From Flavobacteriales bacterium UBA5040 (GTDB lineage: Bacteria; Bacteroidota; Bacteroidia; Flavobacteriales; Weeksellaceae), in assembly GCA_002415135.1 (NCBI GenBank), contig DIBY01000001.1, positions 279,040-343,039 on the forward strand: a stretch of DNA of 64,000 nucleotides, read 5' to 3'. The notes beneath the pieces were generated by a model. That model made no database searches. It saw only the letters and a program-made list of their open reading frames with translations, and had not been told where the DNA came from. Positions 1 through 8,539 of this stretch are shown piece after piece. Position 1 is the first letter of the stretch. Every line of letters starts with the position of its first letter. Position numbers and translations under genes: made by a program.

Positions 1-744
1 GATATCGGTGTTCAATGTTATAAACACGGTGCACAGTCGGTTACTTTAAGTTACCGAAGCAATCCGATTGGGATCGAGTGGCCAGAAGGAATTAAGGAAC
101 TTCCTTTGGTGACGCACTTTGAAGATGATATCGCCTACTTTAAAGATGGAACAACGGAAAAATTCGACGCGGTAATTATGTGTACGGGTTACCAGCATAA
201 GTTTCCGTTCTTACCAGACGAAATGCGTTTGAAAACCAAGAACAATTTATATCCGGATCATCTTTACAAAGGAATTTTCTTTAATGAATTGCCACAGTTG
301 ATTTATTTAGGAATGCAGGATCAATATTACACCTTCAATATGTTCGATACGCAAGCCTGGGTAGCACGGGATTATATGATGGGCCGTTTGCAATTACCAA
401 CACCAGCGGAAAGACGACTTGATATTGATCAGTGGTTAGAAAAAAATGAGCAGGCAGAAACAGGTGAAGAGCATGTTGATTTTCAAACCGCCTATATCAA
501 AGATTTATTGGCGACGTCTGATTATCCACATTTCAATGTTGATCAGGTTGCGGTCATGTTTAAAGAATGGCTTAAAGATAAAGAAGAATGCATTCTGACC
601 TATCGCGACAAAACCTACCAAAGTGTAGTCACCGGAACAATGGCAGCCGTACATCACACGGAATGGATGGATGAACTGAATGACACCAAGGAACGTTATC
701 TTTACGAGGTTAATGAAGAACCACTGGTTGCAGAAAGAATCTAA
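1..744 (+). CDS. Flavin-containing monooxygenase, 3' part (5' end outside window)
   Basis: The frame is open from base 1, so this is the C-terminal part (about 247 residues) of a gene starting upstream of the window. The stretch DAVIMCTGYQHKFPFL matches the ATG-Y type linker of flavin-containing monooxygenases (Baeyer-Villiger and trimethylamine monooxygenase relatives), which lies between the NADPH and FAD domains. These cytosolic enzymes use NADPH and O2 to oxygenate soft nucleophiles. The FAD and first NADPH GxGxxG motifs would be in the missing part, so the substrate cannot be inferred. A GTG at 106 could be mistaken for a start but is internal. The gene ends at a strong hairpin shared with the convergent cardiolipin synthase gene. 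Confidence 0.8.
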   Translation, partial: DIGVQCYKHGAQSVTLSYRSNPIGIEWPEGIKELPLVTHFEDDIAYFKDGTTEKFDAVIMCTGYQHKFPFLPDEMRLKTKNNLYPDHLYKGIFFNELPQLIYLGMQDQYYTFNMFDTQAWVARDYMMGRLQLPTPAERRLDIDQWLEKNEQAETGEEHVDFQTAYIKDLLATSDYPHFNVDQVAVMFKEWLKDKEECILTYRDKTYQSVVTGTMAAVHHTEWMDELNDTKERYLYEVNEEPLVAERI

Positions 745-765
745 AAACTACTTTTCAATCTATTT

Positions 766-798
766 AAAACACCTTTCAGAAACGCTGAAAGGTGTTTT
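766..798. terminator. Bidirectional rho-independent terminator
   Basis: A perfect 14-bp stem (766-779 with 785-798) around a 5-base loop has an A-run on one side and a T-run on the other, so it can terminate both the monooxygenase gene (plus) and the cardiolipin synthase operon (minus). Confidence 0.85.
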
Positions 799-845
799 TA
801 TGTTTTATTTAAAGTAAAATTATTTCAAATCAAGAGGTAACCGAC

Positions 846-2290
846 TTATAACATCGGCGAAATTAACCGTACAATTTTTTCAATCAGCTGAATATGTTTT
901 GGACGATCGAGCCAGGATTGAATTTCTATCTGCTCTGCATCCTGCAGGTCTATCTGGAAATTATCGGCGAGTTCAGATGCCAGTGATTCATCGTACACAA
1001 CGGCATTCACTTCAAAGTTCAAATCGAAACTGCGGTAATCCATGTTGGCGGTTCCAACAATAGCCAGCGCCCGATCTGCAACCATGGTTTTGGCGTGTAC
1101 AAATCCTTTTTGATAAAGATAAATTTGTACACCCGCTTCTAAAAGTTCTGTATAATAAGATTTGGCCGCGGCATTCACCATGTAAGAATCTGAAATTCCA
1201 GGAACCAAAAGTTTAACTTCAACACCTGAAAGAGCAGCCATTTTCATAGCGTCAATGATGGTTTCTCCCGGAATAAAATAAGGAGAAGTCAACAAGATCT
1301 CTTTTTTCGCAGATTGTATCGCCTTGATAATCGCATAATAAATATTTGGCCGGTCGGAATCTGGTCCGCTGGAAACAATCTGAACATTTTGCGTTTGCTC
1401 AGCAATCTGCTCAATTTTTAGGAAATAGTCATCGGTGATGGTGAGCTTTTCGTCCGAACAGTAATTCCAGTCTCCGATAAAAATATGCTGTAAAATAGAA
1501 GTAGCATCACCTTCAATTTTTAAATGAGTATCGCGCCAGTACAGTTCATTTCCAACGAAAGCATTGCTAAATTTGTCACTGATGTTGATGCCACCCACAA
1601 AAGAGGTGTGACCATCAATAACGATAATTTTCCGGTGATTTCGGTAATTCAATCGGCTGGCCAATTTGATCAGTTTGATTTCATAGAAAGGAAAAGCTTT
1701 GACGCCATTTTCCCGCAATCTTTTCACCAGCGTTTTACGAATGGATGAACTCCCGAAATCATCATAAATAAATCGAACTTCGACGCCAGCCTTCACTTTG
1801 TCGATCATGATCTGTTCGATTGCGCGACCAATTTCATCATCTTCATAAATATAATACTCGACATGAATGTGGTGTTTGGCATTTCGTAAAGCTTCTAAAA
1901 CTTCAGGAAATTTTTGTTCCCCATTAATCAGTAATTTTGTTTTATTATTGGTGGTTAAAGGACTTCTGTCCGTTTGATAGATCATGTTGGTTAAACCAAC
2001 AAATGCATCATGCTCTTTGGTGGCTTCCAGGTTTTTTCGATTGTACAAATCGAGTTTTTTCAGCACCAACTCTTCCTGCTTTTTATCCTGAGCAATTTTC
2101 TTACTGTAGAGTTCTTTCGATAATTAATACCGAACGAAAAATAAATAAAAATTCCAATAAAGGGCAGAAAAATGACCAACAGCAAATACGCCAGCGTTTT
2201 GGTCACACTTTGGGTATCGTAAATAACCCGCAGTAAAACGGCAATGATGATGATTAGATAAATAATCTCAGCCAGTAAAATCCAATTCAT
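846..2290 (-). pseudogene. cls: Cardiolipin synthase (phospholipase D family), frameshifted
   Basis: Two reading frames together make one cardiolipin synthase of about 480 residues. The first (2290-2060) encodes two N-terminal membrane helices, as in the PLDNase_N region. The second (from about 2115 to 846) carries both phospholipase D HKD motifs: HRKIIVID (H145, K147, D152 of the longer fragment) and HAKTMVAD (H325, K327, D332). Cardiolipin synthase joins two phosphatidylglycerols into cardiolipin at the inner membrane. The family sequence continues across the frames: after GINYRK the downstream frame reads LYSKKIAQDKK, while the upstream frame ends after 24 wrong codons. The break fits loss of one base near 2109-2120. 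It could be a true mutation or a sequencing error. It is the last gene of the LytTR/2TM operon, 12 nt after the regulator. Confidence 0.85.
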
Positions 2291-2302
2291 AAAAATGCTT
2301 TT

Positions 2303-3046
2303 TTAGTTAGATAACCAATCTTTGAAATCCTTCACCCGATCCCGACTCACCGTAATTTCTTCTTCCGGCTGACACTCCATTTCCACTTTATAGTAAGGAG
2401 AAGTATGAATGTTTTTAATAAAATTAGAATTGATGATAAACTGCCGGTTGATGCGGAAAAACTTTTTGTCATCAAGAACTTCCTGCAGTTCGTCTAAGGT
2501 AAAATCGGTTGGATAATTTCGTTCTTTTGTTTGAAGATAGACGATTTTATTTTCACTGTAGAAACAGGAAACCTCATCGGTCTGAACAATCTTCAAATTG
2601 TAGCCGATCTTCACTAAGATCCGAGACAGTTTCTGTTTCTCTTCTTTAATTAGAGACTTGATCTCCAATGAATTATTCGCGAGTTCTGAAGGTAAGAAAC
2701 TTTTGTATTTAGTGATTGCCTTTTCCAGATCTTCTTCCATAATCGGTTTCAGCAAATAGTCAATTGAATTGAGTTTAAACGCCTTTAAAGTATATTGATC
2801 AAAGGCAGTCGTATAAATCATAAAACTCCTGGTTGGGATTTTTTCAAAAATATCAAACGACAATCCATCACCTAAAACAATATCAGAAAAAATCAAATCA
2901 GGATGTGGATTATTTTGAAACCATTCTACTCCTTCTTCAACCGAATGAAGCGTTGCAACTAATTCTAAATCAGGAAACAAGGCAATTAATCGCTCCAGCT
3001 TTCGGGCAGCTGGTTTTTCGTCTTCGATGATGAGGGTTTTTATCAT
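2303..3046 (-). CDS. LytTR-family response regulator
   Basis: This 247-residue protein has an N-terminal receiver domain (residues 1-120: acidic E8-D9, phospho-acceptor D55 in IFSDIVLGDG, conserved K in LLKPI) and a C-terminal LytTR DNA-binding domain (about 145-247, with FFRINRQFIIN). It is the AlgR/LytR type that binds direct repeats in promoters. Its partner should be the LytS-type kinase at 4203-5519, which opens the same operon. The spacing to the methyltransferase-like gene upstream is 9 nt. Which genes it controls is unknown, but autoregulation of the operon is likely by analogy with other LytS/LytR pairs. Confidence 0.92.
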   Translation of the reverse strand: MIKTLIIEDEKPAARKLERLIALFPDLELVATLHSVEEGVEWFQNNPHPDLIFSDIVLGDGLSFDIFEKIPTRSFMIYTTAFDQYTLKAFKLNSIDYLLKPIMEEDLEKAITKYKSFLPSELANNSLEIKSLIKEEKQKLSRILVKIGYNLKIVQTDEVSCFYSENKIVYLQTKERNYPTDFTLDELQEVLDDKKFFRINRQFIINSNFIKNIHTSPYYKVEMECQPEEEITVSRDRVKDFKDWLSN

Positions 3047-3055
3047 GTTCTAAAA

Positions 3056-3616
3056 TTAATAAATAAAAGGAATAAGTCTTTTGGTTTTCTTCATATAATC
3101 GCAATAATCTTTCCCAAACTGATCTTTTAAAGCTTTCTCTTCAATATTGATTCTGTAGATAAACATTGAAACTATCGGAACTAAAAGAACAATCGCCGCA
3201 ATATAATTATTAAGAACGATCGCTAAACCAACGAAAGTAAGCAGCGAGAACGCATAAGAAGGATGTCTTACTAACTTGTAAAATCCATCCGTTTTTAACT
3301 GATGATCTTTTCTGATGGTAACATCTACGGTGAAATATTTCCCCAGATTATCAACGACCATTAATCTTAAAACAAATCTCAGCACAAGAAGAATCAAACC
3401 GATAATCTGTAGCTTTTGAGTAAAGTAAAAAGGAAAGTAGCTCACTTTTGAAATAAAAATTCCAAAGAAAATACTGAACCCAATCACCAGCCACAGAAGA
3501 GATAGTGTCTTTTTATCTTTGCCTTTAGCATCATCATTTCCAGACCTCATCTTTAGGACCAGAAAAATCTCTGACAAACCCCAAAGAGCCATAATAACAT
3601 TCGTCGTGGTGTTCAT
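3056..3616 (-). CDS. Isoprenylcysteine carboxyl methyltransferase (ICMT/PEMT)-like membrane protein
   Basis: This 186-residue protein has about five hydrophobic segments and the family signature near the C-terminus: TDGFYKLVRHPSYAFSLL (the R-H-P motif) followed by an E-E/Y-x-x-Y region (INIEEKALKDQFGKDYCDYM). Proteins of this fold methylate isoprenylcysteines in eukaryotes or phospholipid amines. The bacterial members mostly have no known substrate. It is one base away from the 2TM gene upstream, so the two are co-transcribed. Sharing an operon with cardiolipin synthase makes a lipid substrate plausible, which is inference only. Confidence 0.8.
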   Translation of the reverse strand: MNTTTNVIMALWGLSEIFLVLKMRSGNDDAKGKDKKTLSLLWLVIGFSIFFGIFISKVSYFPFYFTQKLQIIGLILLVLRFVLRLMVVDNLGKYFTVDVTIRKDHQLKTDGFYKLVRHPSYAFSLLTFVGLAIVLNNYIAAIVLLVPIVSMFIYRINIEEKALKDQFGKDYCDYMKKTKRLIPFIY

Positions 3617-3617
3617 G

Positions 3618-3911
3618 TTATTTATTTTTGTTCATTAACTCCCGGATTTTTTCTTCTTCCCAGTTTTTTCCTAAAATTAGATTCGGTAAGAAAACGCTTA
3701 GTCCGTGTCCGACAAGTCCGATTCCCCAGAAGATCGCCGTCCAGTACGTATCAATGGAACTGAAGCCTTCGCCAGTGATTGACGTATTCGTGATGATCAA
3801 TCCTACATTAACCAACACATAAATTAATGCATGAATGTAAAATCCTTTGATTCTTTTAACCCGTTTTTTAGCTTCTAAATATTTAATATCGTTATCGTTG
3901 AAATTTTCCAT
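3618..3911 (-). CDS. 2TM domain-containing protein
   Basis: This 97-residue protein has the 2TM (PF13239-type) layout: a short basic amphipathic segment (YLEAKKRVKRIKGFY), two membrane helices at about 25-45 and 57-78, and an acidic tail ending NWEEEKIRELMNKNK. The family is common in Flavobacteriia and has no known biochemical function. It resembles the neighbour at 3916-4197 and the C-terminal tail of the kinase at 4203-5519, so the operon carries three copies of the domain. Gaps are 1 nt downstream and 4 nt upstream. Confidence 0.85.
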   Translation of the reverse strand: MENFNDNDIKYLEAKKRVKRIKGFYIHALIYVLVNVGLIITNTSITGEGFSSIDTYWTAIFWGIGLVGHGLSVFLPNLILGKNWEEEKIRELMNKNK

Positions 3912-3915
3912 GATC

Positions 3916-4197
3916 TTATTTGTTAAGTTCTCTATCCATCATTTTTCTTTCCCAGTCGTGGTTGAAGAAGAATATCTTCACCGCTCTTATCGCCAAAATA
4001 AGTCCCCAGATCCAAAAAATTACAGAAACGTTATTAAAATCTAAATAATTGACTTCTCCGGTTTTATAGTATTTTCTACCCGAGTAAATCGCAAATACGA
4101 TGATAAATACCGCCAAACTGACATAGAATTTCCTCATTTGATTGACTCTTTCTTTAGCCATCGCGTAATCGACTTCTGTTTTTGTTAAGTTTTCCAT
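3916..4197 (-). CDS. 2TM domain-containing protein
   Basis: This 93-residue paralogue of the 3618-3911 protein has the same layout: YAMAKERVNQMRKFY, two membrane helices (about 26-44 and 55-76), and a tail with HDWERKMMDRELNK. The repeated pattern (Y-x-x-A-K/R-x-R-V, then two helices, then N/D-W-E-x-K) is the domain signature. The gene lies 5 nt after the kinase and 4 nt before the next 2TM gene. The free domains could oligomerise with the copy fused to the kinase and modulate signalling, but nothing in the sequence proves it. Confidence 0.83.
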   Translation of the reverse strand: MENLTKTEVDYAMAKERVNQMRKFYVSLAVFIIVFAIYSGRKYYKTGEVNYLDFNNVSVIFWIWGLILAIRAVKIFFFNHDWERKMMDRELNK

Positions 4198-4202
4198 TAT
4201 GA

Positions 4203-5519
4203 TTAGTTTTTATAGTTTTCTCTGTCTAAAATTTTTTGAATCTGCTTCTCTTCCCAGTTGCTGCTGATCCCAAATATTTTGATCGCATTTAAAATCAACC
4301 CAAGTCCCCAACCTAACATGGGCCACCAAAACCAGTAATAAGCGGATGAAAAACGCAGATTAATAAAAATAAGGAAAGGAATGACCAAACAATAGGAAAT
4401 GAGATTGCTGTAAAATCCTTTCAAATCCTTTACTCTTCTGGAGGCTCTTTCGTAAGCCATCGATTCATTAGAAACAGGGGTATTCATGGCAGTTAGTTTT
4501 TGATTTAATATTGGAATTTTCACCTTGAAAAAAGTCGCTGATTTCTCAATAAAAACATTCTGTTTGGTTAATAAAGAATAGCGCTGAACGATATTGGATA
4601 AGCCTATGCCAGCGCTTTCTTTGACTTGTTCTCTTTGCTGCAGATTATTCTCAATGAACAGATTTCCATTTTCAGAATAGATTTTAATATGCAGAGGTTT
4701 TGCGGACGTGGCGAAATTATGTTTGATGCAGTTTTCTAAAAGCAATTGTAAAGAAAGCGGAACCACGTACGATTTCAAGTCTTTCTCATTCACTTTAAAA
4801 TCAAAACTCACACTGTCTTCAAATCTGGTTTCTAACAAATCACAATAGGTTTTAGCAAAATTGAGCTCCTCTTCTACCGTCACTAATTCTTTATCTTTCT
4901 GCTCTAAGACATATCGATAGATCTTTGACATCGACGCCGTGAATCTTTGAGCCTGAACCGGATTTTCATCAATTAAAGAGCTCAATACGTTTAACGAATT
5001 AAACAGAAAATGAGGATCAAGCTGGTTCTTTAAACTTTCAAACTGAGCATTGGCAGATTTGGCAATTAATTTCTGCTGAACCACTTCTTGCTTCGTTGAA
5101 CTTTTCCAGGCGTCAATAAAACCTTTTGCATGAAGAATCGCCGATATTAAAAGGGCAACATTAATGGTGATCCAATTAGAAATCCCCATGCTTCCAGTGA
5201 AGAATTTAGAACTCTCATTTCCCTGAATAAGAATGAAATTAATATAGTTACAGAAAAATACCAACAGAACATTGACGAGGAGCGTTGAAATAATTCCTAA
5301 AACAGTTCTGATCTTGGTGTCGTCTACCCAGGAATATTTTTTATTCAGATAATCATTCATCACTCCATTTCCACCTGCAATTGTAAAACTGTACATGCCT
5401 GCAATCAAAATATTAATGAAGTAATTCTGGATGGTTTTTTCTCGCATAAAAAAAACGAATATAGACGTTCCTACGAAAAACGTGATCCAGGATATGGTGA
5501 TTAAACTCTTTCTGTTCAT
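4203..5519 (-). CDS. LytS/YehU-type sensor histidine kinase with C-terminal 2TM domain
   Basis: This 438-residue membrane kinase has three or four N-terminal transmembrane helices (residues 5-130) with no obvious ligand-binding domain. A His_kinase domain follows, with the phospho-acceptor in LDPHFLFNSLN (H170) and an HATPase region (LLLENCIKHNF, then GIGLSNIVQRY). From about residue 345 the chain continues without a stop into a 2TM domain (YERASRRVKDLKGFY, two helices, NWEEKQIQKIL), so kinase and 2TM are fused. An internal ATG at the junction could also yield the 2TM part alone. It heads a six-gene operon that includes its likely partner regulator (2303-3046). A TACATTTG box sits 17 nt upstream of the ATG. 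Confidence 0.9.
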   Translation of the reverse strand: MNRKSLITISWITFFVGTSIFVFFMREKTIQNYFINILIAGMYSFTIAGGNGVMNDYLNKKYSWVDDTKIRTVLGIISTLLVNVLLVFFCNYINFILIQGNESSKFFTGSMGISNWITINVALLISAILHAKGFIDAWKSSTKQEVVQQKLIAKSANAQFESLKNQLDPHFLFNSLNVLSSLIDENPVQAQRFTASMSKIYRYVLEQKDKELVTVEEELNFAKTYCDLLETRFEDSVSFDFKVNEKDLKSYVVPLSLQLLLENCIKHNFATSAKPLHIKIYSENGNLFIENNLQQREQVKESAGIGLSNIVQRYSLLTKQNVFIEKSATFFKVKIPILNQKLTAMNTPVSNESMAYERASRRVKDLKGFYSNLISYCLVIPFLIFINLRFSSAYYWFWWPMLGWGLGLILNAIKIFGISSNWEEKQIQKILDRENYKN

Positions 5520-5535
5520 GATCTAATTATTAATA

Positions 5536-5543
5536 CAAATGTA
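5536..5543 (-). promoter_or_regulatory. Promoter -7 box of the kinase/2TM operon
   Basis: On the minus strand the site reads TACATTTG, matching the Bacteroidota -7 consensus TAnnTTTG, just upstream of the kinase ATG at 5519. No clear TTG -33 element lies at the expected distance. Confidence 0.5.
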
Positions 5544-5633
5544 TCGTGTAATAAAGGTAAATAAAATAATTATTGCCCGAATGGTGAATTTTAAAGACTG
5601 AATGGTAAAAATTATGTTAGTTTTACGAATATT

Positions 5634-5661
5634 AAAAAAGCCTAGATCTAATGGCTTTTTT
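5634..5661. other. Terminator-like hairpin in a divergent promoter region
   Basis: A 9-bp stem (AAAAAAGCC with GGCTTTTTT) around a 10-base loop is followed by T residues on both strands. No gene ends here: the kinase operon starts to the left and the membrane protein gene at 5684 to the right. It could be an attenuator for the 5684 gene, a barrier between the divergent units, or the end of an unannotated short RNA. Confidence 0.5.
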
Positions 5662-5683
5662 ACAAATTTTATAATACTATTTT

Positions 5684-6172
5684 ATGAAGAAAACAATTGC
5701 CTATTTATTGGTTATCTCAGCAGTAACGATTTTTGGTTTTCGTATCTCGAAAGCAATTGACTTTAAACAAAATGTTTCTGGTTATCTGAAAAGAGCCTCC
5801 ACTGCTAACACGATCGATTTGGCAGAACAGGAATTGTCGAGATCTATCAAATATTTGGAAGATCATAAAATGACCACTGGCTACACGTCTGTTATTTATA
5901 AAACCCCAGACGAAGACGTCGATTTTTGGTATAGAAATTTAAAAGCAAGTCAACATGAACTTCAAACTCTAAATTCATCAAGTGCCTTAGAAAAAACAAA
6001 TGTCCTGATGAAACTTCGGGAGACCTTACAGGATACTCCAAAAGGAATATCGGCGTTTCCAAATAATACATTGTGGGCGGTTCTAATGTTATTTTCTGTC
6101 ATTGGAGGTTTCATTGGTTTTGTCATTTTGACGGTTGAATATGACGCCGAGCAAAAGAAAAAAAAGGTTTAG
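5684..6172 (+). CDS. Hypothetical membrane protein
   Basis: I do not recognise a family. The 162-residue protein has an N-terminal hydrophobic helix (residues 4-20), a central hydrophilic, probably helical region of about 100 residues (VSGYLKRASTANTIDLAEQEL, then SALEKTNVLMKL), and a C-terminal membrane helix (about 128-150) followed by a lysine-rich end. The likely topology is a periplasmic helical hairpin between two anchors. It stands alone between the divergent kinase operon and the convergent prc gene, and ends at a strong shared terminator. Confidence 0.75.
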   Translation: MKKTIAYLLVISAVTIFGFRISKAIDFKQNVSGYLKRASTANTIDLAEQELSRSIKYLEDHKMTTGYTSVIYKTPDEDVDFWYRNLKASQHELQTLNSSSALEKTNVLMKLRETLQDTPKGISAFPNNTLWAVLMLFSVIGGFIGFVILTVEYDAEQKKKKV

Positions 6173-6206
6173 AAAAAGTCTATTAACACACTCATTGTGA
6201 CATAAA

Positions 6207-6240
6207 AAAATAACCATCAACACTAATTGATGGTTATTTT
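6207..6240. terminator. Bidirectional rho-independent terminator
   Basis: A perfect 14-bp stem (6207-6220 with 6227-6240) and 6-base loop, flanked by A- and T-runs, lies between the convergent hypothetical gene and prc. Confidence 0.85.
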
Positions 6241-6259
6241 TATTTTAAGATCTAACTAT

Positions 6260-8380
6260 TTACTTCATTTCAGCAATTACATTAACTGCTTCCTGAAGGT
6301 ATAAATCGCGTTGAAGATTCTTGGTCCAGTTTTCTGTTTTCTTCGCAAAGGCTTCATCCTTTTTCTCACGGACTGCTTCGTCTGGATTCACCGTAAACTT
6401 CAAACCATTGTTGAATTTCGTAAGTGTTTTAAACTTTTTGATCTGGGATTTTCTGGTTTGCATCACTTCATTGAATTTCGTTTGGTTCAAAGAAATAGTC
6501 TCTTCTTTATCCAATTTCTCTTTCCACTGAGCAGATTCCTGCATTAACTGATAGGTGTTATTACCTTTCAATCGGGACTCAATTCCTTTTTGTAAAGCGG
6601 TAACTGAGAAATAATTAACTGGCTGATATTCCACGGCTGGAATCTTATCCCAAGCCAAGGCATAATCATCGTATCGCTCGCCAATCTCTGCATATGTAAA
6701 GAAATCTTTCATCTGAATATCAGATTGAATTCCTTTTCGCTGCGTAGATTCTCCGCTGATTCTGTAGAATTTTTGAATCGTTAATTTTAAAGATCCGAAA
6801 TCATCAGTAGAATTTAAAAATCTGTTTAGGTCAACAAAGGTTTGCACCGTTCCTTTCCCAAAAGACTGCGGCGACCCAATTACTACTCCTCTACCGTAAT
6901 CCTGCATTGCTCCGGCTAAAATTTCTGAAGCCGAGGCTGATAACTCATTCTGCATGATCACTAATGGACCCGTCCAAACTGGAGCATTTGTTTTATTTCT
7001 AAGAGTTTGAATTTTTCCGTTGCCGTCTTTCACCTGAACATAAGCGCCTGCATTCATAAACAAGCCCATGATGTCGCCAACTTCGGTTAAACTTCCACCA
7101 CCATTATTTCTAAGGTCAAGTACAATTCCTTCTACGTTCTGTGCTTTCAATTTAATCAGTTCGTTTTTGATATCATCAGAAGCATTTCTTCCTTTGGCAT
7201 CTTCGAAATCTGCATTAAAACTTGGTAAACTGATAAACCCATATTTTTTTCCATCAGAAGAATTTACGACAATGCTTCGTGCAAAAGTATCTTCAATCGC
7301 TACTTCCTCACGGGTCATCGTAACGTCCTTAATGGTTTTATCTTCTTTTTCGACCGTTAAAACAACTTTGGTTCCTTCTTTTCCACGGATCAATCTTACC
7401 GCTTCATCTACCAACATTCCAACAACATTTACAGGATCGTCACTTGGACTTGATCTTACTTTAAGGATCTTATCTCCTTTCGCCAGTCGTTTCGATTTCC
7501 AGGCTGGAGCACCAATGGTTAATTCTCCTAAATAGAGATATCCTTTCTTCTCTTGAATAATGGCTCCAATTCCAATGATCTTTCCTTTGAACTGCGTATC
7601 AAAATCCTCTTTGTTTTTTGGAGAATAATAGTTGGTGTGAGGATCGAAAACTTCTGTATAAGCGTTCATATAAACTGTAAACCAGTCCATTTTGTTTCTT
7701 TTCTTAAATCTACGAAAGGTGTCTGTCACCAAGTCTTTTACTTCTGCCGTAGCTTTAACTCTTTTCGCTTCTGGAGTTAGAATCTCCAATTTAATGGTGT
7801 CTTTCAAATTAAATTTCTGAACAGAATCTTTTTTCTCTTTCTGAAATTCTTCTTTCGCTGTTAAAGATTCCATTTCCTGCAAGATATTATACTTGATGTA
7901 TTTTTTCCATTCTGCGGCAAGCTCAGCCTGGTTAACAGGATTATCTTTTTTCTTCGGCTCTAAAAGAAGCATTTCATCTTCGTCTAAATTAATAGGCTTG
8001 CTTAGAATATCCTGAGTGATCTTATCTATTTCATCAACCCTTTGATACAAACGATCGATGGTTAATTTATAGAATTTTAAATCTCCCTGATTCAGATAAT
8101 CATCTAATTTAGTCTTGTGCTGAGCAAATTCTGCCATATCTGATTGCAGAAAATATCTTTTTGAATTGTCCACCATTTCAAAATACTGCTTATAAACCTC
8201 TTGCGAGTAAGCATCATTAATAGGTTTCGGCGAATAGTGCAGATAACTAAGGGTGTTCTTTACGCTGATCATAATGGTCGACATTTTCTCGTCGTCATTT
8301 TTCGGTGTATTGAAACAAAACACCAAACTCGTAAGTGGAATGAAAAGCAGTAATGTATTGAGTTTAAAATTTTTGAACAT
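6260..8380 (-). CDS. prc: Carboxy-terminal processing (tail-specific) protease, S41 family
   Basis: This 706-residue secreted endopeptidase degrades or trims periplasmic proteins from their C-termini. Visible parts are an N-terminal signal or anchor (residues 8-24), a helical N-domain, a PDZ domain (about 265-345, with KGDKILKV), and the S41 core with GIVLDLRNNGGGSLTEV. The Ser/Lys dyad lies in SASASE (481-486) and GKGTVQ (K509). A long C-terminal helical region like DUF3340 follows. The length fits the Prc/Tsp subfamily rather than short CtpA enzymes. It is a single gene: the upstream DUF5686 gene is 159 nt away with a large inverted repeat in the gap. Confidence 0.93.
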   Translation of the reverse strand: MFKNFKLNTLLLFIPLTSLVFCFNTPKNDDEKMSTIMISVKNTLSYLHYSPKPINDAYSQEVYKQYFEMVDNSKRYFLQSDMAEFAQHKTKLDDYLNQGDLKFYKLTIDRLYQRVDEIDKITQDILSKPINLDEDEMLLLEPKKKDNPVNQAELAAEWKKYIKYNILQEMESLTAKEEFQKEKKDSVQKFNLKDTIKLEILTPEAKRVKATAEVKDLVTDTFRRFKKRNKMDWFTVYMNAYTEVFDPHTNYYSPKNKEDFDTQFKGKIIGIGAIIQEKKGYLYLGELTIGAPAWKSKRLAKGDKILKVRSSPSDDPVNVVGMLVDEAVRLIRGKEGTKVVLTVEKEDKTIKDVTMTREEVAIEDTFARSIVVNSSDGKKYGFISLPSFNADFEDAKGRNASDDIKNELIKLKAQNVEGIVLDLRNNGGGSLTEVGDIMGLFMNAGAYVQVKDGNGKIQTLRNKTNAPVWTGPLVIMQNELSASASEILAGAMQDYGRGVVIGSPQSFGKGTVQTFVDLNRFLNSTDDFGSLKLTIQKFYRISGESTQRKGIQSDIQMKDFFTYAEIGERYDDYALAWDKIPAVEYQPVNYFSVTALQKGIESRLKGNNTYQLMQESAQWKEKLDKEETISLNQTKFNEVMQTRKSQIKKFKTLTKFNNGLKFTVNPDEAVREKKDEAFAKKTENWTKNLQRDLYLQEAVNVIAEMK

Positions 8381-8448
8381 AGAGTTGTTAAATAGTATAT
8401 AATTTGTTGAAGTTTATCCTTATTAGTTACAAGATTTTTTCAAAGTAT

Positions 8449-8486
8449 CAAAATTAGTACCTTATTTAGAATAAGATACTAATTTT
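8449..8486 (-). promoter_or_regulatory. Candidate prc promoter overlapping a long inverted repeat
   Basis: On the minus strand TAATTTTG (8449-8456) matches the Bacteroidota -7 box. It is embedded in one arm of an imperfect 16-bp inverted repeat (8450-8465 with 8471-8486, one mismatch, 5-base loop). The repeat could be the terminator of the upstream DUF5686 gene, an operator, or both. No TTG lies at the -33 spacing. Confidence 0.4.
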
Positions 8487-8539
8487 AAAACATTTTAACG
8501 TGTAGAATAGAATTGATGAAAGGAAACCCACGAACAATT

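Noticed and set aside
7068..7535. 155-codon ORF on the plus strand opposite prc
   Set aside because: It is antisense to a well-supported protease gene and its Ser/Leu-rich translation has no family; a shadow frame.
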